Assembly: GCA_051891935.1 (NCBI GenBank)
Contig: JBJFFR010000157.1
Location: 1-64,000, forward strand
Length of the DNA stretch: 64,000 nt
Direction of reading: 5' to 3'
Source of the DNA: UMGS363 sp051891935
GTDB lineage: Bacteria; Bacillota; Clostridia; Oscillospirales; Ruminococcaceae
Under the pieces are notes generated by a model that made no database searches, had not been told where the DNA came from, and saw only the letters and a list, made by a program, of their open reading frames with translations. Positions 21,940 through 31,046 of this stretch are shown here, piece after piece. Position numbers and translations under genes: made by a program. Numbering within the stretch: position 1 is the stretch's first letter; each line of letters opens with the position of its first letter.

Positions 21940-23451
21940 TTACTTGTTTACATACTCAACAAATCTGTTGAAGCCTTCAACACCCTTCTCGTCACGCTTA
22001 TAAACACCTGCGTGTTCGAGTACCTTTGCAAATACCTTGCCTATCTCCTGCTTGATGATTCCGTCAACATTTTCGGCTGTGATCTCATACTTCGGAGCAA
22101 ACTCCTCTGCCCAGTCAGCGTGTTTTTCAAGCTCGGGATCCTCACGGACTGCGGAAACGCCCTTATTGACAAGCACATCGGCAAGCTTTTCCATCTCGCC
22201 TTTAAGACGGGCAGGAAGAACAGCCAGTCCCATTACCTCGATAAGACCGATATTCTCCTTTTTTATATGGTGAAGCTCGGAGTGCGGATGATATACGCCG
22301 AGCGGATACTCGTCCGTTGTTATATTGTTGCGGAGAACGAGGTCAAGCTCAAAGTCGTTTCCTCTCTTGCGCGCGATAGGAGTGATAGTGTTGTGCGGAA
22401 CTCCGTCCGTTTCTGCGAAGATGAACGAAGCTTCGTCGGTATAGCCTCTCCAAGCGGTCAGTATCTTATCGCCAAGCTCAACAAGGCGTTCATAATCACG
22501 GCAGGAAATACGGATAACCGACATCGGCCACTTTACCCTGCCTGCCTTGACATCCTCAAAGTCCTTGAATGTGAACTCTTCCTCGATCGGTGCGTTTTCC
22601 ATTGCAAAGGTATAACGACCGCCCTGGAAATGCTCATGGGTCAGGATAGAACCGCCAACTATCGGAAGATCGGCGTTTGAACCGACAAAATAATGCGGAA
22701 ACTGCTCAACGAAGTCGAAAAGCTTCGCAAAAGCGTCACGGTCGATCTTCATCGGAGTGTGCAGGCAGTTGAATACGATGCAATGCTCATTATAATAAAC
22801 GTAAGGTGAATACTGGAGCGCCCAGCGGTCGCCGTTTATCTTTATCGGGATGATTCGGTGATTTTCACGGGCAGGATGATTAACTCTTCCTGCATAGCCG
22901 ACATTTTCTTCGCAAAGCTGGCACTTCGGATAGGAGCTTTGCTTTGCATTGAGCGCTGCAGCGATAGCCTTCGGATCCTTTTCGGGCTTTGAAAGATTTA
23001 TCGTTACATCAAGTGTGCCGTACTCTGTTTCGGTCGTCCATTTAACATCCTTTTTGATGCGATAGCGGCGGATATAGTCGGTATCGCAGCTGAATTTATA
23101 GTAGAAATCGGTGGCAGCCTGCGGTGACTTCTCACGGTAAATTCTGCGGAACTTCTCAATGACCTCGGACGGGCGCGGTGTAAGGCAGCCCATTATCTCG
23201 GTGTCGAAAAGATCTTTGTAAACTATGCTGTCCTCAATGATGCCGTTTTCCACTGCATAGTCAAGAATATCGGCAAGCACGGGTTCAAGCTCGACATTGC
23301 AGAAATTTTCATCGGGCGGAGCATACTCATCAAGTCCAAGCTTATGAATGATCGCATTGGCAGTATAAATTCTGTCTTCTGCGGTGATAAGATTATTTTC
23401 AAGTCCGTAGCATATCAGCTTTCGTATAGCGGTATGGATATTTTCAGACAT
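21940..23451 (-). CDS. galT: galactose-1-phosphate uridylyltransferase, class II (Firmicutes)
   Basis: This 503-residue GalT interconverts UDP-glucose and galactose-1-phosphate with glucose-1-phosphate and UDP-galactose in the Leloir pathway. It belongs to the long bacterial type: the N-terminal helical region (ICYGLENNLITAEDRIYTANAI) precedes a conserved core with CQLCEENVGYAGR, PYVYYNEHCIVF, GSNADLPIVGGSILTHEHFQGG and YHPHSELHHIKKENIGLIEVMG. It would act on galactose freed by the GH2 and GH59 enzymes in this window, although galK and galE are not here. The start follows GGAGGG, and a promoter lies at 23488-23516. Confidence 0.95.
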   Translation of the reverse strand: MSENIHTAIRKLICYGLENNLITAEDRIYTANAIIHKLGLDEYAPPDENFCNVELEPVLADILDYAVENGIIEDSIVYKDLFDTEIMGCLTPRPSEVIEKFRRIYREKSPQAATDFYYKFSCDTDYIRRYRIKKDVKWTTETEYGTLDVTINLSKPEKDPKAIAAALNAKQSSYPKCQLCEENVGYAGRVNHPARENHRIIPIKINGDRWALQYSPYVYYNEHCIVFNCLHTPMKIDRDAFAKLFDFVEQFPHYFVGSNADLPIVGGSILTHEHFQGGRYTFAMENAPIEEEFTFKDFEDVKAGRVKWPMSVIRISCRDYERLVELGDKILTAWRGYTDEASFIFAETDGVPHNTITPIARKRGNDFELDLVLRNNITTDEYPLGVYHPHSELHHIKKENIGLIEVMGLAVLPARLKGEMEKLADVLVNKGVSAVREDPELEKHADWAEEFAPKYEITAENVDGIIKQEIGKVFAKVLEHAGVYKRDEKGVEGFNRFVEYVNK

Positions 23452-23487
23452 AAGGTTGTCCCTCCGTTTTCAGAAATGAATATATAT

Positions 23488-23516
23488 ATTTTAACATAAC
23501 TCGTGCCATATTGCAA
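23488..23516 (-). promoter_or_regulatory. promoter of galT
   Basis: On the minus strand TTGCAA (23516-23511) and TAAAAT (23493-23488) are 17 bases apart. Confidence 0.5.
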
Positions 23517-23542
23517 CAATATTTTGTAAATCTTTTACCATA

Positions 23543-25057
23543 TCATTCGTTTTTTTTCAAAACAGAGTTCAGCAGCTCCATACTGATTTCCGAAATAATT
23601 CCGCTCCGGTAAGCTGTTTCAATGTCAACAAATTTCTTTTCACTTACTTCATAATCAAAGTCGTAAGGCACAAATAAGAGAATCTCATCAGTTCCGGGTG
23701 ACATTGTAACCGCTTCATGTCCTCCGTATATTCCGTAGAATGCCGTAACATTAACATCATCGGCGGTATATGTCACGGTTTCATTTGAAATGAATTCGGC
23801 ATATTTCTCTTTCAGCCATTTCTTTGTGTACTCGTCCAAATCCTCTGCAGAATATGACGGCATTTCCGATTTGACCTTTGTCATTTTTGAGATCACATCA
23901 TCATAATTAAAATCAATAAGCGGTGCTCCGACCAGACCACTTCTGTCATTGCGAACATAAATATTTTGCGCAGGAACAAAGCCTCCGTCCGAATATGTAT
24001 AGATCAAACCTGTATCTATAAGGCCCTGCTCAACGCAGTAGTATTTTCCGCCGATAAGCCGTACAGAAATATAATCATTATCTTCTTTCAGATATTTAAT
24101 AACGCCGTTCTTATCCATTTTTTTGATTTCATCTTTATCGCATAAAACACCGTCAACGGGTATATATGCAAAGCTTTTAGGTTCAAAAAGCATTGTTCCG
24201 CCCATTGACTGCCAGCCATAAACAGAAACAAAACAATCCTGCTTTGTTACACTTCCTCTGAAGCCGTAAAGGCTAACCGGTCTGTTGTTTTTTACTCCAA
24301 ATATTGTTCTGCCGTCCTCTGCGCCGCAACTTCCCGAACCGCCGATAACAAGCTGCTTGCTTGTTCCGTAATCAAGCAGCTGGGGAGCATACAGATTTCC
24401 GTGATTCATAAGAATTTCAAAATGCCCTTCATTGTCGGTATAGATCAGAAAGCTGTATATCATAAAAAAGCTGTCCGTCGGTTCATCGGGCTTAACATAG
24501 TTGCTGTAAGGAATATCTATCAGAAGAAATGTTTCCTTTTTTCCGTCACCGTCAAAATCCTCGGTAAAGCTTTCGTGAAACTTGGGAACAAGCACTCCGT
24601 TTTCATCAAAATACTCGGGATATTTCTCTTTATATGTATCATAAAAATCCTGCGATTGTCTGTATTCGGGAGTCGTTCTGAAAAAATCGATCGCTTTTTC
24701 CCCTATCTCGCCCGACTCCTTTGTTCCCTTATAATACTCGATAAAGGTAAAATCCGTAAAACTCATATCTTCTGCATTTACCGATACTTTTTCGGGAGTC
24801 TTCTCGGTCATAGCGGTTTCAGCAGTTTCAATTGTTTCCGAAGCTTCGGTGACTTCGGTAGTTTCGGTTGTTTCGGTTGTTTCGGTTGTTGTGACTGTCG
24901 AAACTGTTGTTGTTTCCGAAGCCGTTTCGGAAGAAACGATACTCTGTGTCACACTTTCCGTTTCCGAAACAATGTCCACGGTATCATTTTCGGCTGCACA
25001 GGCTGTCATAAGCACACACACAGCTGCAAGTATTGATAAAAATCTCTTTCTGTTCAT
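23543..25057 (-). CDS. large lipoprotein with Thr/Glu linker
   Basis: This 504-residue lipoprotein starts MNRKRFLSILAAVCVLMTAC, where the Cys is the lipidation site. A linker of about 85 residues made almost only of Thr, Glu, Ser and Val follows (ETTTVSTVTTTETTETTE and similar). A C-terminal part of about 400 residues includes TEDFDGDGKKETFLLIDIPYSNY, an FG-GAP-like or calcium-loop-like DxDxDG motif. I do not recognise the family. The start ATG (25057-25055) follows AAAGGGA; an upstream extension exists in frame but would add an improbable leader through a repeat. The leader region holds a family C repeat. Confidence 0.75.
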   Translation of the reverse strand: MNRKRFLSILAAVCVLMTACAAENDTVDIVSETESVTQSIVSSETASETTTVSTVTTTETTETTETTEVTEASETIETAETAMTEKTPEKVSVNAEDMSFTDFTFIEYYKGTKESGEIGEKAIDFFRTTPEYRQSQDFYDTYKEKYPEYFDENGVLVPKFHESFTEDFDGDGKKETFLLIDIPYSNYVKPDEPTDSFFMIYSFLIYTDNEGHFEILMNHGNLYAPQLLDYGTSKQLVIGGSGSCGAEDGRTIFGVKNNRPVSLYGFRGSVTKQDCFVSVYGWQSMGGTMLFEPKSFAYIPVDGVLCDKDEIKKMDKNGVIKYLKEDNDYISVRLIGGKYYCVEQGLIDTGLIYTYSDGGFVPAQNIYVRNDRSGLVGAPLIDFNYDDVISKMTKVKSEMPSYSAEDLDEYTKKWLKEKYAEFISNETVTYTADDVNVTAFYGIYGGHEAVTMSPGTDEILLFVPYDFDYEVSEKKFVDIETAYRSGIISEISMELLNSVLKKNE

Positions 25058-25113
25058 AATTTCCCTTTCCATATCAAAATATAGTTTATCTGCTCCAAAG
25101 TTTTTAATGATAC

Positions 25114-25200
25114 GCTGATCAAAGCGCAGCGTTCGTTTCGCCGTTTTGAGAAATGCACGAGTTCCCCTCTTTGAGTACATTTTGAAAAACGGCAGAAACG
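25114..25200. repeat. family C repeat, copy 2 (87 bp)
   Basis: The 87-bp sequence matches the core at 14456-14542 over its full, identical length. It forms a hairpin GTTTCGCCGTTTT / AAAACGGCAGAAAC with a loop containing GAGTTCCCCTCTTT. It lies between the regulator gene and the lipoprotein gene on the minus strand, so it would be in the lipoprotein leader RNA if read through. Confidence 0.85.
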
Positions 25201-25228
25201 AATTAATCAACGTTTCCTTAATATAAAT

Positions 25229-25963
25229 CTACTTGTTTTTATACTCGGTCGGAAGAACTCCGTAAGCCGCCTTGAAAGCGGAAGAAAACCTGCTCTGGCT
25301 CTCATATCCGACACGGCCCGCTACTTCGGCAACGGTGAGCTTTCCCTCATCAAGCAGCTTTGACGCCTCCTCCATGCGGTGCTCCTTTATATGTGAAGCC
25401 ACGGAGTTTCCATAGACCGCACGGAAGACGTTTTTCAGCGTCGTCTGATTTATTAGAAACTTGCGTGAAAGCGATTCTATCGTGTGGCGTTCGTTGATGT
25501 GCGCCGTAAGATACTCGTGAACCTTGTGCGCAGTTTCGATCTGACCATCGGTAAAGCCGCCGCATTCGGCATTATTAGCGCACTCGTCATCGGACGGTTC
25601 ATCGGGGCATTTTATTTCAAGCATTTTCTCTATCATTATATGGAGAAGTCTGCATTCCTCGCTGTCGGCAGCCTTGTAATATACCTCTTTGTTGCTGCGG
25701 CGGCAGACAAGCAGTCCGCTTTGCTTCAGGCATTTCAGATGATGCGACACGGCAGGACCGGACATTCCGACCATTGCCGAAATATTCATCACACATTCCT
25801 CGCAATGGCACAAAAGCCAGAATATTCTTACTCTCGTTATATCGGAAAGCTGTGAAAAAACGTCTGCTACCTCTCCGAAGCTCTCGGTCTTTCCGATGTG
25901 CGAACACATCCTTTCAGCCGATTCGTTTTCATCGTGAAAATGCGGAAGTTCAAATTCCGACAT
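25229..25963 (-). CDS. ArsR-AraC fusion regulator of metal export
   Basis: This 244-residue protein joins two DNA-binding modules. Residues 28-115 are an ArsR/SmtB winged helix (SDITRVRIFWLLCHCEECVMNISAMVGMSGPAVSHHLKCLKQSGLLVCRR) with the Cys cluster CHCEEC at the helix where CadC/ArsR-type repressors bind soft metals. Residues 140-244 are an AraC helix-turn-helix pair (TIESLSRKFLINQTTLKNVFRAVYG and LTVAEVAGRVGYESQSRFSSAFKAAYGVLP). It is divergent from a heavy-metal ATPase operon and shares a single overlapping promoter region with it. A metal-sensing repressor or activator of that operon is the natural reading. Confidence 0.88.
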   Translation of the reverse strand: MSEFELPHFHDENESAERMCSHIGKTESFGEVADVFSQLSDITRVRIFWLLCHCEECVMNISAMVGMSGPAVSHHLKCLKQSGLLVCRRSNKEVYYKAADSEECRLLHIMIEKMLEIKCPDEPSDDECANNAECGGFTDGQIETAHKVHEYLTAHINERHTIESLSRKFLINQTTLKNVFRAVYGNSVASHIKEHRMEEASKLLDEGKLTVAEVAGRVGYESQSRFSSAFKAAYGVLPTEYKNK

Positions 25964-26025
25964 TGCTTTCTCTCTCCTTTTTGGAAATTAATTTCGCCCG
26001 AGCGGTAATAAAAGCCGCTTTCCCG

Positions 26026-26100
26026 TTGACTGTAATTACTTAATATATTATACTACAAACAGAACGATTCGTCAATTGCTTAATTGTTTAATTGAAAATT
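26026..26100. promoter_or_regulatory. overlapping divergent promoters and candidate ArsR operator
   Basis: Plus strand: TTGACT (26026-26031), 17 bases, TATACT (26049-26054). Minus strand: TTGACG (26075-26070), 17 bases, TATAAT (26052-26047). The two -10 boxes overlap almost completely. AT-rich imperfect palindromes around AATTGCTTAATTGTTTAATTG (about 26074-26094) are the best operator candidate. Confidence 0.65.
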
Positions 26101-26133
26101 GCGGATAAATTTTTCTTGAAAGGAAATGATAAA

Positions 26134-26352
26134 ATGAAAAAAACCTATGCTATCGAAGTTGACTGCGCAAACTGTGCAAATCTTATGGAAGAGGCTGCAA
26201 ACAAGACCGAGGGCGTTGCAAAGGTAAACGTTAATTTTATGACGCAGAAAATGACCGTTGAATTTTCGGAGGGCAGCGACCCGAAGTCGGTTATGAAAGC
26301 CGTGCTCAAAGCCTGCAGAAAGATCGAACCCGACTGTGAAATAGAATTCTGA
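26134..26352 (+). CDS. heavy-metal-associated (HMA) domain protein
   Basis: This 72-residue single-domain protein starts MKKTYAIEVDCANCANLMEE. The CxxC pair (CANC) sits in the first loop of a ferredoxin-like HMA fold, with the rest of the beta-alpha-beta pattern (VNVNFMTQKMTVEFSEG) following. It corresponds to the N-terminal metal-binding domain normally fused to CadA/ZntA-type ATPases, here encoded as a separate gene 17 bases upstream of the ATPase. It probably delivers or gates metal ions for it. The ATG follows AAAGGA (26119-26124). Confidence 0.9.
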   Translation: MKKTYAIEVDCANCANLMEEAANKTEGVAKVNVNFMTQKMTVEFSEGSDPKSVMKAVLKACRKIEPDCEIEF

Positions 26353-26369
26353 ACATCAAGGAGCCTATT

Positions 26370-28253
26370 ATGAAGAAAAAACAAAAGGTAATGCTTGCCA
26401 GGATAATCACCTGCGTTGTACTTCTGGTGATATATCATCTGCTGCCGATCACGGGAATTGTAAAGCTTGCGTTGTACCTTGCAGCGTATATCCTTATCGG
26501 CTATGACATTCTGCGCAAAGCTTTTCTTGGGATTGTAAACGGCAGACCCTTTGATGAAAATTTCCTTATGGCTGTCGCAACCGTAGGAGCATTTGCGCTT
26601 GCAATTTACACTGGCAGCGGCGACTATGACGAAGCGCTCACAGTTATGATATTCTATCAGACGGGCGAGCTTTTCCAGAGCATTGCTGTCGGAAAGAGCC
26701 GCAAAAACATAACCGAGCTTATGGACATCCGCCCCGACTATGCAAACATCGAACAGGACGGAAAGCTTGAACAGGTTTCTCCCGACGAGGTTGAGATCGG
26801 AAGCATCATTGTTGTTCAGCCGGGCGAAAAAATACCCATTGACGGCGTTGTCTGCGAGGGTAGCTCCAGCCTTAACACAAGCGCACTCACAGGCGAAAGC
26901 GTTCCCCGTGATGTTCACAAGGGCGATGAAGTCGTAAGCGGCTGCATAAACCTTTCGGGCGTTCTCAAAATAAAGACTTCAAAGGAATTCGGCGAATCGA
27001 CCGTTTCAAAGATACTCGATCTTGTCGAGAATTCAAGCTCGAACAAGTCAAGATCGGAGGAATTCATTTCACGCTTTGCAAAGGTCTATACCCCTGCCGT
27101 ATGCTTCGGAGCACTTGCGCTTGCTGTCATTCCTCCGGTTATCGGTATCATCTCGGGCAACGGAGCTGCATGGTCGGACTGGGTCTACAGAGCGCTGACA
27201 TTCCTCGTTGTAAGCTGCCCATGCGCACTCGTTATCAGCATTCCTTTAAGCTTTTTTGCAGGCATCGGCGGTTCCAGCCGTGAGGGTATTCTCATCAAAG
27301 GTTCAAACTATCTTGAAGCACTTTCAAAGACGAAATATGTCGTATTTGACAAAACGGGAACGCTCACCGAGGGCGTTTTTGAGGTAACGGATTATCACCA
27401 CAATTCCATTGACAAGGAAATGCTTCTCGAATATGCAGCGCTTGCGGAATGTTCTTCCTCGCACCCTATCAGCAAGAGCCTGCAGAACGCTTACGGAAAA
27501 GAGCTTGACCGAAACAGAGTTTCCGACATTGAGGAAATAAGCGGATACGGCATAACTGCAGTTGTTGACGGCAAAAAGATCGCTGTCGGCAACATCAAGC
27601 TTATGAAGAAGATCGGCGTCGAGCATATTGACTGCCACAGCGTCGGAACTATACTTCACGTTGCCGTGAACGGTGAATATTCGGGACATATCGTTATATC
27701 CGACCGTGAAAAATCACATTCCATCGCCGCTGTTGCAGAGCTTAAAAAGCTTGGGATAAAGAAAACGGTAATGCTCACGGGCGACAGAAAGCAGGCTGCC
27801 GAAAAGGCTGCACGTTCGCTTGGCGTTGACGAATTCTACAGCGAGCTTCTCCCTGCCGACAAGGTAACAAAGGTCGAAGAGCTGCTCTCCGAAAAGGGCG
27901 AAAAGGAAAAGCTTGCTTTTGTCGGCGACGGCATAAACGACGCTCCCGTTCTTATGCGAGCTGATATCGGTATCGCAATGGGTGCAATGGGTTCGGACGC
28001 AGCTATCGAAGCCGCTGACATTGTTCTTATGGACGACGATCCGCTCAAGATCGCAAAGGCAATAAAGATATCAAGAAAATGTATCGGTATCGTATATCAG
28101 AACATTGTATTCTCACTCGTTGTAAAGTTTGCCTGCCTTGCGCTGACGGCTTTTGGAATCGCTAATATGTGGCTTGCGATATTTGCCGATGTCGGAGTAA
28201 TGATAATCGCCGTTCTCAATGCCATTCGTGCGCTGAAGGTTTCGAAATTGTAA
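26370..28253 (+). CDS. P1B-type heavy-metal-transporting ATPase (Zn/Cd/Pb exporter)
   Basis: This 627-residue P-type ATPase has an N-terminal pair of membrane helices, the actuator motif TGES, and a transmembrane CPC metal site (VSCPCALVIS). The phosphorylation motif DKTGT, the HP locus (SSSHPIS), nucleotide-binding GYGI and the hinge GDGINDAP follow. CPC with the C-terminal helix pair places it in the ZntA/CadA (Zn2+, Cd2+, Pb2+) branch. It has no HMA domain of its own; that is supplied by the preceding 72-residue gene. Control by the divergent ArsR-AraC protein is expected. Confidence 0.93.
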   Translation: MKKKQKVMLARIITCVVLLVIYHLLPITGIVKLALYLAAYILIGYDILRKAFLGIVNGRPFDENFLMAVATVGAFALAIYTGSGDYDEALTVMIFYQTGELFQSIAVGKSRKNITELMDIRPDYANIEQDGKLEQVSPDEVEIGSIIVVQPGEKIPIDGVVCEGSSSLNTSALTGESVPRDVHKGDEVVSGCINLSGVLKIKTSKEFGESTVSKILDLVENSSSNKSRSEEFISRFAKVYTPAVCFGALALAVIPPVIGIISGNGAAWSDWVYRALTFLVVSCPCALVISIPLSFFAGIGGSSREGILIKGSNYLEALSKTKYVVFDKTGTLTEGVFEVTDYHHNSIDKEMLLEYAALAECSSSHPISKSLQNAYGKELDRNRVSDIEEISGYGITAVVDGKKIAVGNIKLMKKIGVEHIDCHSVGTILHVAVNGEYSGHIVISDREKSHSIAAVAELKKLGIKKTVMLTGDRKQAAEKAARSLGVDEFYSELLPADKVTKVEELLSEKGEKEKLAFVGDGINDAPVLMRADIGIAMGAMGSDAAIEAADIVLMDDDPLKIAKAIKISRKCIGIVYQNIVFSLVVKFACLALTAFGIANMWLAIFADVGVMIIAVLNAIRALKVSKL

Positions 28254-28260
28254 AAAAAGA

Positions 28261-28289
28261 TTGACTTTGCTCGTCCGAAATGGTATAAT
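28261..28289 (+). promoter_or_regulatory. promoter of the rubrerythrin gene
   Basis: TTGACT (28261-28266) and TATAAT (28284-28289) are 17 bases apart. Confidence 0.7.
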
Positions 28290-28300
28290 GTGTTTATAAT

Positions 28301-28337
28301 AAAAGATTCGGGAAGCTTCACACTTTCCGAATCTTTT
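28301..28337 (+). terminator. hairpin with T-run between the rubrerythrin promoter and gene
   Basis: AAAAGATTCGG (28301-28311) pairs with CCGAATCTTTT (28327-28337). It lies just after the start site of the 28261-28289 promoter and before the gene, so it may attenuate it, or it may terminate read-through from the metal ATPase operon. Confidence 0.55.
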
Positions 28338-28383
28338 AAAGCAATACCATACCGTATTGACTTAAAAAATGGAGGTATTTATT

Positions 28384-28929
28384 ATGAGCAACAAAAATCC
28401 ATACGCAGGTACAAAGACCGAACAGAATCTCCGTGAAGCATTCGCAGGCGAATCACAGGCAAGAAACAAATATACATACTTCGCTTCCGTTGCGAAGAAA
28501 GCAGGCTACGAACAGATCGCCGCACTTTTCTTAAAGACAGCCGACAACGAAAAGGAACACGCTAAAATGTGGTTCAAGGCACTCGGCGAGCTTGGCACTA
28601 CCGAAGAAAACCTTAAAAGCGCAGCAGAGGGCGAAAACTTTGAATGGACAGATATGTATGACCGCATGGCAAAGGAAGCCGATGAAGAAGGATTCCACGA
28701 CCTTGCCGAAAAGTTCAGAGGCGTTGCCGCTATCGAAAAGGCTCACGAAGAGCGTTACAGAGCACTCCTCAAGAACGTTGAAGAAAAGGCTGTATTTGAA
28801 AAGAGCGGCGTAACAGTATGGGAGTGCCGCAATTGCGGACATATCGTTATCGGAACGACTGCTCCGACAGTTTGCCCCGTTTGCAACCATCCGCAGGCTT
28901 ACTTTGAAGTAAGAAACGAAAACTATTAA
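28384..28929 (+). CDS. rbr: rubrerythrin
   Basis: This 181-residue non-haem iron peroxidase scavenges hydrogen peroxide in anaerobes. Residues 1-140 form the ferritin-like di-iron domain (GESQARNKYTYFASVAKKAGYEQIA, then ADNEKEHAK, then IEKAHEERY supply the Glu and His ligands). Residues 148-181 are the rubredoxin-like domain with CRNCGH and CPVCNH. The start ATG 28384 is preceded by GGAGG. It is a single gene between its own promoter and a terminator. Confidence 0.96.
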   Translation: MSNKNPYAGTKTEQNLREAFAGESQARNKYTYFASVAKKAGYEQIAALFLKTADNEKEHAKMWFKALGELGTTEENLKSAAEGENFEWTDMYDRMAKEADEEGFHDLAEKFRGVAAIEKAHEERYRALLKNVEEKAVFEKSGVTVWECRNCGHIVIGTTAPTVCPVCNHPQAYFEVRNENY

Positions 28930-28936
28930 GCGCATT

Positions 28937-28968
28937 AAGGGTATCGGACATTTGTCCGGTACCCTTTT
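28937..28968 (+). terminator. intrinsic terminator after rubrerythrin
   Basis: AAGGGTATCGGACA (28937-28950) pairs with TGTCCGGTACCCTT, ending in TTTTG. Confidence 0.85.
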
Positions 28969-29088
28969 GTTTTGCTTGATTTATTGTTCGATGTATGATA
29001 TACTTTTTATGAACGCTTATTATAAAAAGCTTCTTACTAAGGTATAATTAAGGTCTGACCGATATAATTGTTTCGGGAGATGATGAAA

Positions 29089-29763
29089 ATGAAGCTTTTA
29101 TATGCCGAGGACGAGCAGGCTATGTCCGAAGCCGTCACGGATATACTTACCTATCACAAATACATAGTTGACGCTGTTTATGACGGAAAGGACGCACTCG
29201 ATTATGCGCTTGCCGACAGCTATGACGGGATAATTCTTGATATTATGATGCCGGGGATGGACGGTATCGAGGTTCTTCGTGAGCTTCGCAAAAAAGGCTG
29301 CCGCACTCCGATACTTCTTCTTACCGCAAAATCACAGGTCGAGGACAAAATAGAGGGACTTGACGCAGGAGCTGACGATTACCTTGCAAAGCCGTTTGAA
29401 ATGGGCGAGCTTCTGGCGAGGATAAGAGCAATGCTGCGCCGCCGTGAAGAATTCACCCCCGATATCCTCACCTGCGGAGATCTTTCTCTCAATATGCAGT
29501 CATCGCAGCTTTCCTGCAAAGATCAATCGTTCACGCTTCCGCGGCTCGAATACCGTCTTATGGAACAGCTTATGCTCAATCAGGGAATATATCTTTCTTC
29601 CGAAGACCTTATGGCGAAGGTATGGGGTTACGATTCCGATGCGGAGATAGGTGCAGTGTGGGTCTACATATCCTACCTGCGCAAAAGGCTTTCTGCGCTC
29701 GGTGCAAATGCTGAAATAAAGGTTAAACGAGGTACCGGCTACACTCTGGAGGAGATAAAATGA
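29089..29763 (+). CDS. OmpR/PhoB-family response regulator
   Basis: This is a 224-residue two-component regulator. The receiver domain (1-115) has the acidic pair EDE near residue 9, the phospho-acceptor Asp in DGIILDIMMPG (near 51), Thr in LLLTAKS and Lys in YLAKPFE. The C-terminal winged helix (130-222) contains LPRLEYRLMEQLMLNQG and the VWVYISYLRKRL / VKRGTGYTLEE recognition region. ATG 29089 is chosen after GGGAG; earlier in-frame starts exist. It overlaps the kinase gene by 4 bases. The stimulus is unknown. Confidence 0.93.
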   Translation: MKLLYAEDEQAMSEAVTDILTYHKYIVDAVYDGKDALDYALADSYDGIILDIMMPGMDGIEVLRELRKKGCRTPILLLTAKSQVEDKIEGLDAGADDYLAKPFEMGELLARIRAMLRRREEFTPDILTCGDLSLNMQSSQLSCKDQSFTLPRLEYRLMEQLMLNQGIYLSSEDLMAKVWGYDSDAEIGAVWVYISYLRKRLSALGANAEIKVKRGTGYTLEEIK

Positions 29764-31046
29764 TAAAGGATCTTCAGAAGCGTTTTATCCTTACTTCAAT
29801 GACTGCGATAACGATACTGCTTGCGGTGCTTCTTGGAGCGCTCAACGGCTTCAATGTTTTTATCACAAACATCGAATCGGAGCGTATGCTTGAACGCTGC
29901 TTTGCGGACACAAACAGGAAAAACGGTTTTACTCCCCCGTTTCCGCTGCAGAACAACAGAAAACGAGCATTTTTCTCCGCCCCTATAACCGAGGACAACG
30001 CTCTTTCGGCAAGATTTTTTTCGGTAAAGCTGGACGATGACGGAAATGTACTTTTCACGGACGTTGACCGCATTTCTTCCGTCACGGAGGATGAAGCGGT
30101 TCAGTATGCAAACAGCATAATCAAAAAAAATAAGAACACCGGAAAATACAAGTCGTTCATTTACCGAATCGAAAGGCAGAACGGTGAAACGACAGCTTTC
30201 TTTCTTGATGTTTCACGGGAAAACCGCAATATGACCAACGTTCTTGTTATCTCGCTGCTGATCGGTCTGATATGCTGGGCGGTAATGCTGCTTATAGTCA
30301 TTCTTCTTTCAAAGGCTGCAATAAGACCTGTCGCTGAAAACATTGAAAAGCAGAAGCAGTTCGTCACAAATGCAGGTCACGAGCTGAAAACACCGCTGGC
30401 GATAATCCTTTCTAACACCGAAGCGCTTGAGCTTACCTGCGCCGACAATGGCTCGAAATATACACGAAACATCAAGCGTCAAACGCTTCGCCTCGGAGAG
30501 CTAATGCAAAATCTGCTGATACTTTCCCGTGCTGACGAGAGCGGCTTCAAGCTTGCCGTTTCAAGAGAAAATATCTCGGACATCGTTTTGCATACTGCCG
30601 AGCATTTTAAGGAATCTGCCGCGCAGAGGTCGGCTGTGATCGAAACAAAGCTCGAAAACGGAATTTCCGCCGATGTGAATAAAGATACCTTTTCACAGCT
30701 CGTTTCGATACTTCTTGACAATGCGGTAAAATACTCCGCTTCGGAAACCGAGATAACCGTTTCACTCTCCGAAAACGGAAAAAACGCCGTGCTTTCGATT
30801 GAAAACCAATGTGAAAAGCTTCCCGAATGCAAACCCGAGCGTCTTTTTGAACGCTTCTACCGCAGCGACAGCTCCCGCAATCAGAAAAGCGGCGGCAGCG
30901 GAATTGGTCTTTCTGCCGCAAAAGCCATAGCCGAAGCGCACGGCGGCAGGATCTCCGCAGAATACAAGGAAAACAACAAAATCGTTTTTACGGCGGCAGT
31001 CCCATTGATCAAAGAACGATCTGAAAGGAAAAAATCAGGAAAATGA
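29760..31046 (+). CDS. sensor histidine kinase
   Basis: This 428-residue membrane kinase has one transmembrane helix near residues 13-36, an extracytoplasmic sensor of about 125 residues, and a second helix near 162-186. The HisKA domain has the phospho-His in NAGHELKTPLAIIL. The HATPase domain has N-box DNAVKYS, G-box SGGSGIGLSAAKAIAEAHGG and a C-terminal KIVFTAAVP. It forms a pair with the preceding response regulator (ATGA overlap) and overlaps the RlmA-type gene by 4 bases, so all three are translated from one message. Confidence 0.94.
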   Translation: MIKDLQKRFILTSMTAITILLAVLLGALNGFNVFITNIESERMLERCFADTNRKNGFTPPFPLQNNRKRAFFSAPITEDNALSARFFSVKLDDDGNVLFTDVDRISSVTEDEAVQYANSIIKKNKNTGKYKSFIYRIERQNGETTAFFLDVSRENRNMTNVLVISLLIGLICWAVMLLIVILLSKAAIRPVAENIEKQKQFVTNAGHELKTPLAIILSNTEALELTCADNGSKYTRNIKRQTLRLGELMQNLLILSRADESGFKLAVSRENISDIVLHTAEHFKESAAQRSAVIETKLENGISADVNKDTFSQLVSILLDNAVKYSASETEITVSLSENGKNAVLSIENQCEKLPECKPERLFERFYRSDSSRNQKSGGSGIGLSAAKAIAEAHGGRISAEYKENNKIVFTAAVPLIKERSERKKSGK

